The notes: generated by a model not told the origin, from the letters alone. Shown: positions 21,806 through 33,929, counted from the stretch's first letter. The stretch is DNA of 64,000 nt from Chaetoderma sp. LZ-2023a (GCA_034401795.1 CM067369.1:89809579-89873578); one strand, 5' to 3'. Translations and numbers: made by a program.

Positions 21806-21828
21806 TCGTGGATATACTTCATGCTTAG

Positions 21829-23310
21829 ATGGCATTCCGTGTTTGGAGGACAGTGATATTCATCAGTATTTTAGTGAAATGTGACAACAGTAATGTTACT
21901 GCAAAAAAGCATCGAGATACTGGTTGGACATTCTTTAAGTCTGGTAAGGTGATTTCATCAGAATTTAAGTGCGATATTGATGACAGTATCTTTCTAATAC
22001 GTGGGGGATGTAAAAACTTCTTTTGACCATGGCTTGGTGACAGGCACATGCAAGAAGCATTACTTTGTTTTTATTGCATGTGATAAACATTCCGGATCGA
22101 TTTTGGGAGCCCGGTGTTTTTGCAAAGCCGGATTAGGTGGTTACTGTAAACATGTAGCTAGTGTTCTATTCCATGTTATGGACAGTCAGAGACAGAAATT
22201 AAAGTTCACTCCCATAGGAGGATCAAAGACAGCACAGTTACAGACTTCGCACCAACCGAAAGTAAAGGGACAGGCCTGTATTAAATTTTCCGATCTGGAC
22301 TTTGAGTCATACAATTTTGAAAGGGATAATGTCACTCAAAGGGCAAAGCATCAGAAAACAGACTATCAGAATTTGTCTTCCTGCCCTGATGGGAACTACT
22401 GTGTCACTGAAGATGAGATATCAGCATTTTCTCATAACTTATTTTCATTAGGCGTTGCTGAACATTTAATTGAAATTCTCGAAGCAAATGGCAACAAACC
22501 AACAAGACCACCGCTTGAGCTGATGCGCCCTTCTGTGTCTAGTATGAGCTGTTCTGAAAGTTTTTTATTTGAACATACAGTTAGTAAAGAGGAATCTGAC
22601 TAAATGCTCAAGTTAATATTTCAAATTTGACTAAAGGCCAAACACAGAATTCAAACTGGATAAAAAGGCACGCGCCAAGCGTATCACTGCCTCTAATTTT
22701 GGGACAGTTTTTAAACAGGTAAAGTATCGATGTGATAAATTTGTACAAACACTCGTAACATTAACAGGATTTAGTTCCAAGTTTACATCCTGGGGGAAAC
22801 AAGACGAATCTGTGGCACTTGCTCAATACAAAACACGTAGGTATTCTGAAGGCTACATTGTGAAGCAACAGGATATAAGTCTTGTAGTAAATCCAAATTA
22901 TCCATGTCTTGGGGCACCACCTGATGCATTTGTTACCTTACAAAAAAGTAATGACAAAATTAATGGTTTAGTTGAGATTAAGTCACTTGCAAAGTATGCC
23001 AATCTTACGCCACAAAATGCAGCATTGATGCCAGATGTTTTTTTCACTTTTGAAGGTGACACTCTTAATATTAAAAAAACCCCATTCTTACTATTATCAA
23101 ATCCAGGGGAAACTTGCAATTTGTGATATAGGGTGGTGTGATTTGGTGGTTTGGTTACCAGTTGGAATGGCAATACAAAGAGTTATGCGTAACCGACAAA
23201 TCTGGTCAGACATGTTGCCAAAACTGACAACATTCTATTTTAATCGTGTACTGCCTGTTCTAGCGAACCCTAAATTTATGGAAAGTTCTGATGCAGGTCC
23301 TTCAAAATAA
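21829..23310 (+). pseudogene. SWIM zinc finger + YqaJ-like nuclease gene, broken
   Basis: Three frames join into one protein-like series. First piece (21829-22020): 'RDTGWTFFKSGKVISS' and 'DDSIFLIRGGCK'. Second (about 22020-22600): 'IACDKHSGSILGARCFCK' with a SWIM finger C-x-C-x7-C-x-H at about 22115-22153 ('CFCKAGLGGYCKH'). Third: an open frame without its own ATG from about 22664, with 'RAKRITASNFGTVFK', 'GLVEIKSLAKYANL' (Glu-x-Lys of the PD-(D/E)xK fold, near 22965-23000) and, after a one-base slip in an A7 C4 run at 23072-23083, 'YYYQIQGKLAICDIGWCDL'. This order of RITASNFG, ExK and YYxQxQ is that of YqaJ/lambda-exonuclease-like domains. SWIM-YqaJ proteins are multi-copy in many marine invertebrates; their role is unknown and may be transposon-related. 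At least two frame breaks and one stop. It begins 24 bp after the foldback repeat. Confidence 0.8.
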
Positions 23311-23434
23311 TTTTGCAAGCTGACCTTTGAAACAACACAAATATGGATTATATTCAGTATCATACATGTATTATTATGTCACACATGGAATTGTGTCAGG
23401 TGGAATAAAAATAGTTTAGATCGAATATACAAAT
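23311..23434. other. Short spacer downstream of the SWIM/YqaJ pseudogene
   Basis: AT-rich, with no gene. 'ggtggaataaaaatag' at about 23400 contains an AATAAA that could serve as a poly(A) signal for the broken gene. Confidence 0.35.
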
Positions 23435-23620
23435 TTAACCCTTTTAAAGACCAAGCCAGCCACTGTAGCGGTCTTAGTAATGTCCATTTGCAGACGCTAT
23501 ATTTTTTTTAATTAGCTACTGGAATGCCTGGCTAGATAACAGAGCCAGTCTTTCCAGTTGTAAATTTTCAAAAATATCCTCTTGACTGGCAAGTGGATAT
23601 TCACTCAGTAAAAATTTAAA
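23435..23620. repeat. Palindromic TTAA element, copy 2
   Basis: Starts TTAACCCTTTTAAAG at 23435 with 'CCAAGCCAGCCA', then 'gtccatttgcagac'. The centre is 'gcctggctagataacagagccag', and the right arm is 'GTAAATTTTCAAAAATATCC' followed by 'cttgactggcaagtgg'. The left arm is degraded in its TTTTTGAAAA part. The right end is lost. Confidence 0.75.
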
Positions 23621-23854
23621 TTTTCTTTAACCAAAGGACAATTGCAAAAGAATTCATTGGTTAAGAATCATTGTTCATTAGGCCTTTAGACTTTACAGGC
23701 CAGAAGTTTCAAATTTTTGGATGGAAGTAATATTCTGTTGGATATTTTGAAACTAATTTGAATGGGAGCTGTTGTACCAGTTAAATTAATTTGAAAACAT
23801 GCATTAGCTTAGCTGTATAGTTGTCTTGTAATTTAGGCAATGGGATTTCAGTGG

Positions 23855-24063
23855 TTAAAATGTTAGTCATTTAATTGTCAAGAAAATCTGCTTAAAGAAT
23901 GTCCATTTTTCAGGCCAATAGAAGACGATTTTTGAAGATTTGCCATTGGGATAACTGGTTCGGTTATCGTTCCAGTGATACATTTTCAAAAATAGTTTTA
24001 TCTTGACCTGCAAATGGGTATTTTCAAGACTGCAGAAGCTCATTTCTTTCATTATTGGGTTAA
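23855..24063. repeat. Palindromic TTAA element, copy 3
   Basis: Left TTAA at 23855-23858, right GGGTTAA ending at 24063. Arms: 'gacgatttttgaagatttgc' and 'gatacattttcaaaaatag'. Centre 'ggttcggttatcg'. The complete length of about 205 bp is preserved with TTAA on both sides. Confidence 0.82.
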
Positions 24064-24179
24064 TATGTCAAAAAATCATCTGAATGTTATTCAGCAATTG
24101 TCATGGTTTCAAACTAGACGTATTGTATTACACGTTTACTTGTGAAATTTGGTCAAGAAAATCAAATTATTGAACATAA

Positions 24180-24303
24180 TCTTGAGAACAGCCATTCCAG
24201 TGGTAAATTTTCAAAAAATACTCTTCTCTTTTACCTGCAGATGAATGTTCCTCAAGTCTACTGCAGAGGATGGGTTTGGCCGGCTTGACCATTCAAGGGT
24301 TAA
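24180..24303. repeat. Palindromic TTAA element, copy 4 (right half only)
   Basis: Begins in the right arm, 'GCCATTCCAGTGGTAAATTT', and runs through 'ctcttctcttttacctgcag', 'ctcaagtctactgcagagga' and 'ggccggcttgaccattcaag' to GGGTTAA. It preserves the full outer right sequence, which defines the end of the family. The left half is missing. Confidence 0.8.
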
Positions 24304-24490
24304 TTACCGTAAATAAATAATTTCATTCTCCGGAAAACTATTTTGAAGACTTACCACTAAAATGACTGACTCGATAACTGAGGCAGTCATTGCAGTTGTA
24401 GATTTTCAATGATATTCTTCTCATGATCTGCAAATTTTGAACATTTTCTGTGCGAAAATCTTCTTGAAAAAACTTGTGTTAATGGGTTAA
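24300..24490. repeat. Palindromic TTAA element, copy 5
   Basis: Shares its left TTAA (24300-24303) with copy 4 and ends in GGGTTAA at 24490. Core: 'gacttaccactaaaatgact', 'gactcgataactgaggc', then 'agtcattgcagttgtagatt' and 'cttctcatgatctgc'. Outer parts diverged. Confidence 0.75.
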
Positions 24491-24495
24491 AGAGA

Positions 24496-24502
24496 AGTGG
24501 GT

Positions 24503-24550
<48 letters not shown>

Positions 24551-24551
24551 C
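24496..24551. repeat. (AAT)n microsatellite
   Basis: About 45 bp of pure AAT starting just after the GGGTTAA of copy 5. Confidence 0.95.
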
Positions 24552-24595
24552 TTTTCAATACAGGCCACTTCACACACATTCATACAGCTGATCAT

Positions 24596-24800
24596 TTAAC
24601 ACTTTAATGGACAAGATAGGTAAAGAAAAGTAAAACTTTTACTCAGTGAATGTTTATTTGCAGACCAAGAAACTATTTTTGAAAATTTACCACTGAAATA
24701 ACTGGCTCAATTATTGAACAAGTCATTCCTGCAATAATTCTTCAAAAATTGTCTTCTCCTGGCCTGAAAATTAATATAAGTTCTCAAGACCATTACAATA
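24596..24800. repeat. Palindromic TTAA element, copy 6
   Basis: Starts TTAACACTTTAATGGACAAG at 24596. The left arm is clear ('tatttgcagaccaagaaact', then ATTTTTGAAAATTTACCACT). The right arm is eroded ('attcttcaaaaattgtcttc', then 'tcctggcctg'). The right end is not defined. Confidence 0.78.
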
Positions 24801-25055
24801 TTCTGATTAGCTTTGCATTATCACATAATATACATACACGAATTCTGTGGAATTATATGTCTCGTCTGTCTACTTTGTCAAATGACCTTGTGACCGCAAT
24901 GTCATGCTGCTTCCTAACATTATAGATAACCAAGAATAGGATTAACCCTCGTGTTGTCGGAAGCAATTCAACAGCAGACCGATACCACTGGATCATATGA
25001 TATAGATACCTTTATGTGATGGATGTGTCAGCCACTACTGATTCTCTCTGTCCAG

Positions 25056-26465
<1,410 letters not shown>

Positions 26466-27205
26466 TTATACGAAACCAATGTCAATGTCATAAAATTCTG
26501 CAAAATTTGATTTAAAACTTGGGACGTTACTGCAGGTGGCAGCCCTGCATTCACTACAGGCATCTGTAAAATGTAAGCGACGCTTTCGGTAGCTGCATCT
26601 AACAGTCGCATATTCTCCTCGGCGCTGACATCGAATAATTTTCAGAATGCAATCAGGAGCTGGTAGACTATTAGTTCTGGGAATAAGTTCCCCCGATGAC
26701 ACTGCCATCCGAAATCTTCTGGTTTTACATCCTCAAGCTCTCCCGTCCACAACTTGACCTGGTAGAAACCCCGAAAACTATGATACTTGGCAGCATCAGA
26801 CGTTGGTGGCAAATTTTGAATTTACAAATATGAAATACTGTTCACCGAAATTTTCGAAGCCTAAGGGTATCCAATGTATTATTCTCATTGCCTCCATACA
26901 GGCACACCGGCAACTTTTCACCAGCCAGCTGAATGTTCTCCTTCATAGAAGCGTTGCAAATGTCTTCTGCTTCTTAAAGGATGCATTGGTCTATATCTTT
27001 CTAAGAGGAACACCGTTCCCTAGTCCACGCAAATAAACGTGATATTGTATCACAGCCACCTAAAGTATGAATTAGAGGTAGACTGTGGACAACATCGTCG
27101 CCAATTTCTGCTCGAAGGAAATTGATGTCCCAAACGTTGCATCTGCCTTTCCTGTCTTGTTTCTTTGGATTATCCGATCTGTAAGTTCAGGCGATTCTTT
27201 GGCTC
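26466..27205 (-). pseudogene. Relic of the large FEN-like protein family, C-terminal half
   Basis: Minus-strand pieces in shifting frames match the order of the right-end gene of this window (60178-64000). 'VWDINFLRAEIGDDVVHSL' and 'LPLIHTLGGCDTISRLF' (about 27050-27170) parallel 'LPAFHAFTGADNIGRL' there. Next come 'LYGGNENNTLDTLRLR'-like sequence near 26860-26940, 'LPPTSDAAKYHSFRGFYQVK' near 26750-26810, and finally the Cys-rich tail 'RCSYRKRRLHFTDACSEC' (26500-26590), which parallels 'HRCSCESKDLPCTELCQC'. Several cysteines of the tail are mutated (Tyr, Arg, Phe). Many frame breaks. Clearly dead. Belongs to a different subfamily from the right-end gene. Confidence 0.72.
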
Positions 27206-28636
27206 GGTCTGCAAAGTTTGTCTTGAGTGGCATCAAAAAAGACCTGACACGGTCCAAGGGCGATCTTACTGAGTTTCAGACGCTGTAACCTGCTTGTGTA
27301 ACTAAGAGGAAAGAGTTTGTGGAATCACTATTGAGTCTAGGTGCAGCAGTGGTCTAATGCGGTGACTGACAGAGTAAAGTGCGGTCGATTCGAAAAGAAT
27401 TCCGGTTGATGCAGTGGTTATCAGTTATCAGCACCGTCCTCTCTGGCGGGGTGAAAAAGGAATGATTAAAAGGAGGCAATGGGCACAGGACCTGGTGAGA
27501 GCTTAAGCATGAACTAGAGGGTCTGCTTTTTTAAACCGAGGACTACTCGCTACTCAATAGCGGCTCTTAGACCTGCTAGGATGAGCTCGGATCTCAGTTC
27601 GTGGTGACTAAGACATGCGGCAGTCATGGCTGTTCTAGGCGGGAATTATTGGCGAAAATGCAGTTAAAAAGTCAGCCAGCGACTTTCGATTTAGCGAGTT
27701 TCCAAGTGAAGTGCGGTAGGCCTAACTTCAAGGGGAGGAGTGCCTTTTTGCTGGAAAGAAGCATCTCCGATCACAGTGCTATTATTTGTCTTCGTGCTTG
27801 TGCCGAGCGCATATGACGTTGCGAACATCCTGGTAGCTATCTGAAAGGCGACACCAGTAGCGACGCTAATATATGTCTTCATGACGCTGATCTGTAAAGA
27901 ATAAGAAGGTTGTTGAGGTTAATGCATTTAACATTTAACACCATCCACACACACAAAGGTTGGTCACACGGGGTCTAGGTTCTGCGATTGTGGACGTTAC
28001 TGGCTTTGAACAAACCTTGGTAGATATGTTCCCAAGGCATAACGTTGTGCAGTGACTTAGTCCTTGGTGGCTGGCAATCACAAGGCCAAGAATATACTCA
28101 GGCAGAAAAAGTGTGTACGTTTCCGCTAGGACTATGGCGGAACAACCGTTCACAGATGTGTCTAAGTATTGTTAGCGCAGAGAAATGTTAGAGAAATTTC
28201 GAATGCAGGAGTGCCCTCTCTTGACTTGAGCAGCAAAAGAGTAGTTCCACGGGATGTCACATCACAGGTTCTTCAGATGGAGGCGCCGATACAAACACAG
28301 GCGGGAGAAGGACTCCTCGGTCGGAAACGAGTACCAGTACTGACGTCAGAGAGTACATTTGGTTCTTCGGCGGCAGGCAAGCAGTACACAGTGTCCAAGT
28401 GCGGTCACAAAGCTCCGTGGAAATAAGTGTAAACCAGTCCGTATTTGAGGGTTACACAGTTTATATTTCAATCCGCGGAGGCTGGAACACAAAGTTCCGT
28501 GCACAAGAGTGGAAGCAGCTCAAAGGGAGCGGAAGAGTTCTCGGGAGGGAAGGTGGAGAATAGATTGTTAATTTGGACGCTTTTCCTAGGGGCAGTCAAA
28601 AAACGGGCGAAGAGAGCACTGCTGACCATTATGTAA
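27206..28636. other. No recognised gene; possible SINE-like stretch
   Basis: Between two relics of one gene family. Open frames at 28169-28426 and 28445-28636 (plus) have mixed composition ('GLLGRKRVPVLTSESTFG', 'AVKKRAKRALL') but no recognised domain. 27340-27470 has tRNA-like phrases (listed separately). Confidence 0.4.
27340..27470 (+). repeat. Possible tRNA-derived SINE fragment
   Basis: 'tgcagcagtggtctaatgcg' looks like a degenerate pol III A box, and 'gcggtcgattcgaa' about 40 bp later looks like a degenerate B box. A second 'tgcagtggttatcag' follows. There is no cloverleaf that folds fully and no tail or target duplication was found, so this is weak. Confidence 0.22.
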
Positions 28637-28834
28637 TTGTCGAACACTGTGAGCAGTCAAAAGGAAAGATTCATTGTTGCGGCGTCACTGGTGGTACCAC
28701 AGTGGAGCATGAAGGAGCGGAAAGACAATTGGCTGGAGCAAGATGGCGAATGTTCAACAGTGAGGTCGGCGGAAAAATCTTCATGTCGCCTGGGCAGAAT
28801 CGTCAGCTTTTATATTGGCCAGCACTGCATCTCA

Positions 28835-29345
28835 TTATCTTTCATAAAACTTGAATGTTCAGCCAATAAAGACTTTACACCTTGGTCTACAGCACGATTT
28901 GTCACCAAAGAATATATCCCAGTTTATTCAGTATGTGAGAAATCGAGTATTCCATCCTTCACTAGCACCAATAGTTTGCTAGTTGACGTACCTCACTCAC
29001 TTACACGTATTGTGTTCACTCCAATCATACCCTATCCAGCTGCTGAGGTTGATACTGTACTCACATGCATGCAAAATTTCCAAGATGTCCTTTGTCAGGA
29101 AAATCTTGAAAATTGTCCATTATTGTGCGACGAAGGTGTGTACTGAATAGCCAAGGTGTTACAGCTTCTAAAACCCAATGCGTTTCGCATTATATGTCTT
29201 GGACTAGGTGGATTCTACATGGAGAAAATTGCCATTGCTTGTCATGGAAAATGTCTAGAGGACAGCGGAGTAAATATTGTTTTTGTAGAGAACGAAATCT
29301 TTGGGCCAGTCATAGTGAACAGTGCTATCAAATTAAATATAGGTG
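28835..29345 (+). pseudogene. Relic of the large FEN-like protein family, middle part
   Basis: An open plus-strand frame carries 'TNSLLVDVPHSLTRIVFTPI', then 'PYPAAEVDTVLTCMQNFQDV', then 'LLCDEGVY'. One in-frame TGA at about 29144-29146 interrupts it, after which the same frame continues with 'IAKVLQLLKPNAFRIICLGL' and 'LEDSGVNIVFVENEIFGPVI'. This parallels, in the same order, 'LPLLPELAHEWSTLMTVI', 'VITFDMALYEKAVQL', 'RLGELHVVMAALRALG' and 'MENSGIDDAWIEGDVL' of the right-end gene. The orientation is opposite to the C-terminal relic at 26466-27205, so a once-continuous gene was rearranged, or two insertions are neighbours. The stop is consistent with CGA to TGA. Confidence 0.7.
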
Positions 29346-29394
29346 GCGGTTGGTGTGAACACAATAACACATACAATTGCAAAACAAACAAGTA

Positions 29395-29490
29395 CGCACT
29401 GAATGCCAAACATGTCTGTAATGGACACCGTACTTGGGGTCGCACCGAATGCCAAACATGTCTGTAATGCACACCGTTCTTGAGGTTCGC
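29395..29490. repeat. 52-bp direct duplication
   Basis: 'gaatgccaaacatgtctgta' is followed by 'atggacaccgtacttggggt'. The pair repeats once with a few changes. It lies at the downstream edge of the relic. Confidence 0.85.
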
Positions 29491-29929
29491 TGATACTGGT
29501 CATGTCAGACCGGGAGCCGCCATACGTGCATCCTATTGAGCGGGCAGAGTCGAGCCAAAGAGCAAAATAGTATAACAGACGAGACTGAATTATTACCAAC
29601 TGACATAACTGGATAAATTGATGGTCAATGAAGTGTCTGTTGCAGCTAGGACTTCATGTATTATAGGCTAATTTTACAAGAGAAATATTTATTTACTTCA
29701 TTATTTAAGGGCCCACATTCTCATGAAAATGCTTGAGAATGGATTTCATGAAGTTGTGTGCTTTTGGACGGTTGGATTGTGTGCCTCAGAGTGGTGGGGC
29801 GGGTGGGTTCGAACATGTGATGATTTCATTGCGAATGGATTAGTGGAATTGTGAAATTGATTTGTAAACACGATTTCATAATTCCTCTTCACAAATGGAA
29901 AATTGTATTGCGGGGTGAAATCGTCAGCC
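29491..29929. other. No gene seen
   Basis: Mixed-composition spacer. Short words 'atttcatgaag', 'atttcattgcg' and 'atttcataattcc' recur between 29700 and 29890, suggesting a decayed local repeat. No coding evidence. Confidence 0.4.
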
Positions 29930-30250
29930 TTAAAATTGCTTTGTTTCATTGCATTGTGTTGCGCGGTCCGAGCCTATAGGTGTATACGGTTTTAACGATT
30001 TTGTTTTTGATCGTTTTTGGTGTGAATGTGCGTCTTTGGGTAATTCTTTACTATTTACATAGATAAATAGTTGATTTACTCCCAGATCACGGAGGACATA
30101 TGGGGACAAGTTACAAGCACACCTAGGGTTATCCAACAAACAGCTGTCAAATATGTGTTTTAAATAGGAGCTACAGCCATTTCGAAGCCTGCTCATAGTT
30201 ATATTGGCAAATCGAGAACCTGCTTTGAGATTGCATTTAAATTCTTCCAA
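29930..30250 (-). mobile_element. Possible LINE C-terminal fragment
   Basis: An open minus-strand frame of 106 codons includes 'ITMSRLRNGCSSYLKHIF' followed by 'NPRCACN'. This resembles the 'LRxGH..l..yL.......C.C' region that follows the reverse transcriptase in many non-LTR ORF2 proteins. No other motif is present. It could be chance. Confidence 0.3.
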
Positions 30251-31240
30251 GGTTAAAGTTAATTTACATATTTATAGAGTAAACTACACTAACCACCATT
30301 ATTCGTGTATACTATTTTTATAGGGAGAGAGTGGTAACGAAGTTGATGACAACTTGTGACTCAATCCAAAGATTTTTGTCATTTTTGAAACAATAAAATA
30401 TGTAAAATCGGTTATCCTAAAGGACCAAGACCCGCGATCTCAAAAGCACGACAACACCATATACCGGTTCCGCTCTATATTGCTAACGCTTGATTTAGAT
30501 CTAGATTGAAAACTTTTGCGCACTTTGTGCGTATGTGCGTATGTGCGTATGTGGATATATCAAAGGACAAACACCATCAGCATTGTTACAATTCAATTTA
30601 GTGCATCCAAATGACAGTACAGTGTTAAATGGGGAGGATTGGTTACAATTTCCTCTTTTGGCAGTGTGCTCTTATAATACAAACTTACTCGGGAATCCTA
30701 TAAGGCATCATCACCAAATTTGGTACATATATTGAGATGATGGCTGGAAAGATTACATTTTAAGTTTGGGGTAAAAGGGTAAATAAATCGCGGCCACGGG
30801 GTCACTTAGTGCATCTCGAAATACACATTTTAGCCGTAAATCCAGAACGCAAGTAGGTAGCATCACTAAATTTGGCACATGTATTGTTTTCCTCTTGACA
30901 AGTTTCCACCGTCCATTTCAAAGGTCTGAATCCCAATTCTGTGAAAAGGTAGCTGATGATTTCTCGAGTTTTTATCTGATTAGTTGAGTTAAAAGTCCCT
31001 GACGTTTTGTGAGAAAATGTTTACCGTGCACGCCTTCAGAATCCGGAGCAATGAGTCAACAATAATTATTGTTCTACGGTTGATGGATGTCTTCGATGTC
31101 TTCATTCGGGCAACCTATTATAACGAGTTTCTTATCGCAAGAAGCTATTTTAAGTGTATGGGCGAGGGGTGACATCTATACCACGTATACCTGATAAAAA
31201 CACGTGAAACTCTACTAGTGGCCAACGGCGCAGTCACGTG
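30251..31240. other. No gene seen; dispersed non-coding repeat phrases
   Basis: Contains 'catcatcaccaaatttggta' near 30700 and 'agcatcactaaatttggcac' near 30865, two copies of one phrase. These are typical of diverged dispersed repeats that also appear near 36200 and 17720. A short GTGCGTAT repeat occurs at 30527-30550. Confidence 0.45.
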
Positions 31241-31244
31241 GGGC

Positions 31245-31630
31245 GGGGACAGGTGGTGGTGGGGTTGATGGCGGTGGTGGTGGTGGCGGCGGTGGGTTTT
31301 AGCTCTCACAACAACAACGACAACAACAACAACGACAACGACAAAAACAACGACAACAACGACGACGACGACGACAACGTTAACAGCATCATTAATAGCA
31401 GTCATTACCAGCATCAACTATTTATATCACATGCCTCTAATGTATTTGAACTCTGTCATAATATGTACATATACTTACGAGGTACTCATGAGCTTTATAT
31501 TTCTTGCTATGAAAAACTGTCATATACAACGACGACGACGACGACGACGACCACCACCACCACCACCACCACCACCACCACCACCACCACCACCACCACC
31601 ACCACCACTACGACGACGACGACAATCGCA
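31245..31630. repeat. Trinucleotide microsatellites (GGT, ACA/ACG, CGA-CCA-CGA)
   Basis: (GGT/GGC)n at 31247-31295, (ACA/ACG)n at 31308-31380, then a symmetrical block: (CGA)n 31529-31550, (CCA)n 31551-31608, (CGA)n 31609-31624. Poly-Thr, poly-Pro and poly-Val frames across it are artefacts. Confidence 0.93.
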
Positions 31631-31794
31631 AAATAACAAAGATAACAATGTAAATGTTAATGACAAAAACGACAGTGGTAACAAGACAGTATAAATATAT
31701 TTAGGCTACTGGTTAAGCTATAAATTAAGTTATTGACATTTGCTTACTTAACTGATCGCCACAACTAGTCTAAAGATTGTAACTCTTATACACC

Positions 31795-31850
31795 CGATAG
31801 ATCAGACTGTGATCTGGGTGTAAATAAAGAATTCTGAAACTTTAAAAAAA
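31795..31850 (+). repeat. LINE/SINE-type 3' tail
   Basis: 'gatctgggtgtaaataaaga' followed by 'attctgaaac' and an A-run at 31843-31849. AATAAA plus a poly(A) run suggests a retroposed 3' end. Similar 'aaataaaga..actgaaa' endings occur near 37110 and 53720. Confidence 0.4.
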
Positions 31851-32804
31851 ATGTTATGGTCTAAGCATAATTTTAGCACAGCTAATTTTGGCTGATTTAT
31901 TTTTCTTAGAGATGTAATTGGCAATACATAATATAAAATAAGCACATGAGTGCATGCCCATACTTAGCTTAAAATGTGAGGCGATACCACGTGAGAGCAT
32001 CTAGTTTCTAAGAAATTTACGGTGATTGGCACACAGTGGCGGATTCAAGATTTGTGTCGGGGTGGTGTTGGGGGAGGGGCTGGCTTCCTACTCCACCAAC
32101 TAAATTTGTACAAACCTATTATGCACATACACTCCAACAACCTCTCTAAACATCAATCCGATGATTTGAAAGCAAAATAATTAGGCCCTATTTCCACTCA
32201 GAATAGAAGCAATTGTTTCCTAGTACAACACAATTTTAAGATTTTACTCTACAATCTGTCAAACCGTGCATAGCTTTGCTGATAAAATGACTATAAATAA
32301 GACCACTGGATTGATCTCTGGTATGTGGTCGGGTGGGGGGGGGGGGCACAGCCACGTGCAGATAAACCATACTCAAAATCGTAACAGGAAACTTGCATTT
32401 AAATGTAGCACCACATGTCGTTGAACAAAACATTCCATTATATACCCTGAACATTTGCTGAATATGCAATAAGCGACAGATCATGCATTATTTAAGCAAC
32501 CATGCAAATTACCCTAGTATTTGGGATATAGGCGGTTACTGAACCACTAGTCAAATAACCACAATCAAGTCGCAACTGCCATGTAATAATAACATATGTG
32601 CTATCCATGCACAGATGAACACTGAAAATGCTTTCCACCAATTTTTGAGCGAAAGTAGTTAGTGCCATAAGATATAGCAACAATGGGGTTCGCTTAAAAA
32701 GGGTACCGTCACCTTTAGAGGGGGAACAACTTACGAATCATTGCGCATTACAATGGCGAGTTAACATTTCTTATATAACACGAGCTTTTTTCTTTTTTTT
32801 TAAA
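31851..32804. other. No gene seen
   Basis: AT-rich spacer. A G11-G12 homopolymer lies at about 32335-32346. No coding or RNA gene recognised. Confidence 0.45.
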
Positions 32805-32935
32805 ACATATTTTATTGCATATATTACAATGGGATTGGGCACAAGTTGTTCGAAACTTAGAAAAGGCCTCTCCCTACAGAAAAAATTTATAGGCGGCAAA
32901 CATAAACATATACACAAAATAACAAAGTAAACGTA
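32805..32935 (-). repeat. LINE-like 3' region on the minus strand
   Basis: 'cctctccctacagaaaaaat' with upstream 'ttttattgcatatatt' resembles the sequence at 38965-39050 ('ggccctcattaacatataca', 'cgttatttattta'). Read on the minus strand, both end in TA-rich or short tandem tails, as LINE 3' ends do. Weak similarity, not assigned. Confidence 0.3.
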
Positions 32936-32980
32936 TAAACAGATTAAATATTATAATACATGTACATCATATTGAGTATT

Positions 32981-32986
<6 letters not shown>

Positions 32987-33035
<49 letters not shown>

Positions 33036-33110
33036 GGAGGGAGGGAGGGAGGGAGGGAGGGAGGGAGAGAGAGAGAGAGCGAGAGAGAGCGAGAGAGAGA
33101 GAGAGCGAGC

Positions 33111-33142
<32 letters not shown>

Positions 33143-33157
33143 GAGAGAGAGAGAGAA
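32987..33157. repeat. (AG)n microsatellite with GGGA block
   Basis: (GA)n with a (GGGA)n block at 33031-33067 and occasional GC steps. Purine-only on this strand and able to form triplex DNA. All open frames (Arg-Glu, Ser-Leu) are artefacts. Confidence 0.96.
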
Positions 33158-33509
33158 GTATAGTGAAGAGAGATCCAGAGAGGATGGTGAGGCCAATAAT
33201 TTTTCCCAACAGTAATAATTTCATGATGACCACCATAACAAAACGCCCAACGGCCAGTGTTGCTCACCTGGATCAGTTGCACCGGAAAATATGGAAATTT
33301 GGGTTGAAAGCTTTCAGGTCGTTTGAGAGGAGTCTCATTTTACCAATCTCCGGACGATTTTTTAAAGAAAAAACTAGGATTTTCTAAGATTTTCACTCAT
33401 ACAATTGTCCGATCAAAACTCCGATTGGTATTTATTTATGGGCTATCCACCATAGGGCCTTTCCATCAAAAATTGGTTGAAATCCGCCAAGGCGTTTAGG
33501 AGGAGTAGA
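33158..33509. other. No gene seen
   Basis: Non-coding phrase 'ccatcaaaaattggttgaaa' is of the dispersed-repeat type also seen near 36200. No gene. Confidence 0.4.
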
Positions 33510-33725
33510 ATTTTGACACTTTAGTGTCGACACCGGCCAAGTCCGGCCTTCTTAGTGGTCTAGAGGAGTGCCCAGTTGTAGACAAGGAGAAGACTAATCC
33601 TGAAAATCTACAACTGAAATGACTGACCCGATAACCGGACCAGTCCTTCCAGTCGCAAACTCCCAAAACCAGTCGTCCCTCGTCCCGCAAATGGGCATTC
33701 AAAACACGAGCTATGGCAGGCACCA
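33510..33725. repeat. Palindromic TTAA element, copy 7 (GC-shifted)
   Basis: 'ggccaagtccggcc', 'tgtagacaaggagaagacta', 'ctacaactgaaatgactgac', centre 'ccgataaccgg', then 'ccagtccttccagtcgcaaa', 'cccaaaaccagtcgtccctc' and 'cgcaaatgggcattc'. Same order as other copies but many A/T to G/C changes. No intact TTAA at either end. Confidence 0.7.
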
Positions 33726-33929
33726 CCGATGATGATAAAATGTTCAAGTTTTCTTTAGTACACGCAGGCTGTGTAATAGCATATGAGGAAAAGCTGTTGT
33801 TAATAATAATAATTATGGCGGTTAGAGGTTTAAGTACATTTGAACAAAGATTGGATGAGTAACTAATGGCCCACACAAGTGGGCGACTTGACCGACCGAC
33901 AGACTGGCCGAGCGATTGGCCGACCGACC

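Noticed and set aside
27340-27470. Functional tRNA gene
   Set aside because: Only degenerate box-like words; no acceptor stem, anticodon loop or cloverleaf could be drawn.
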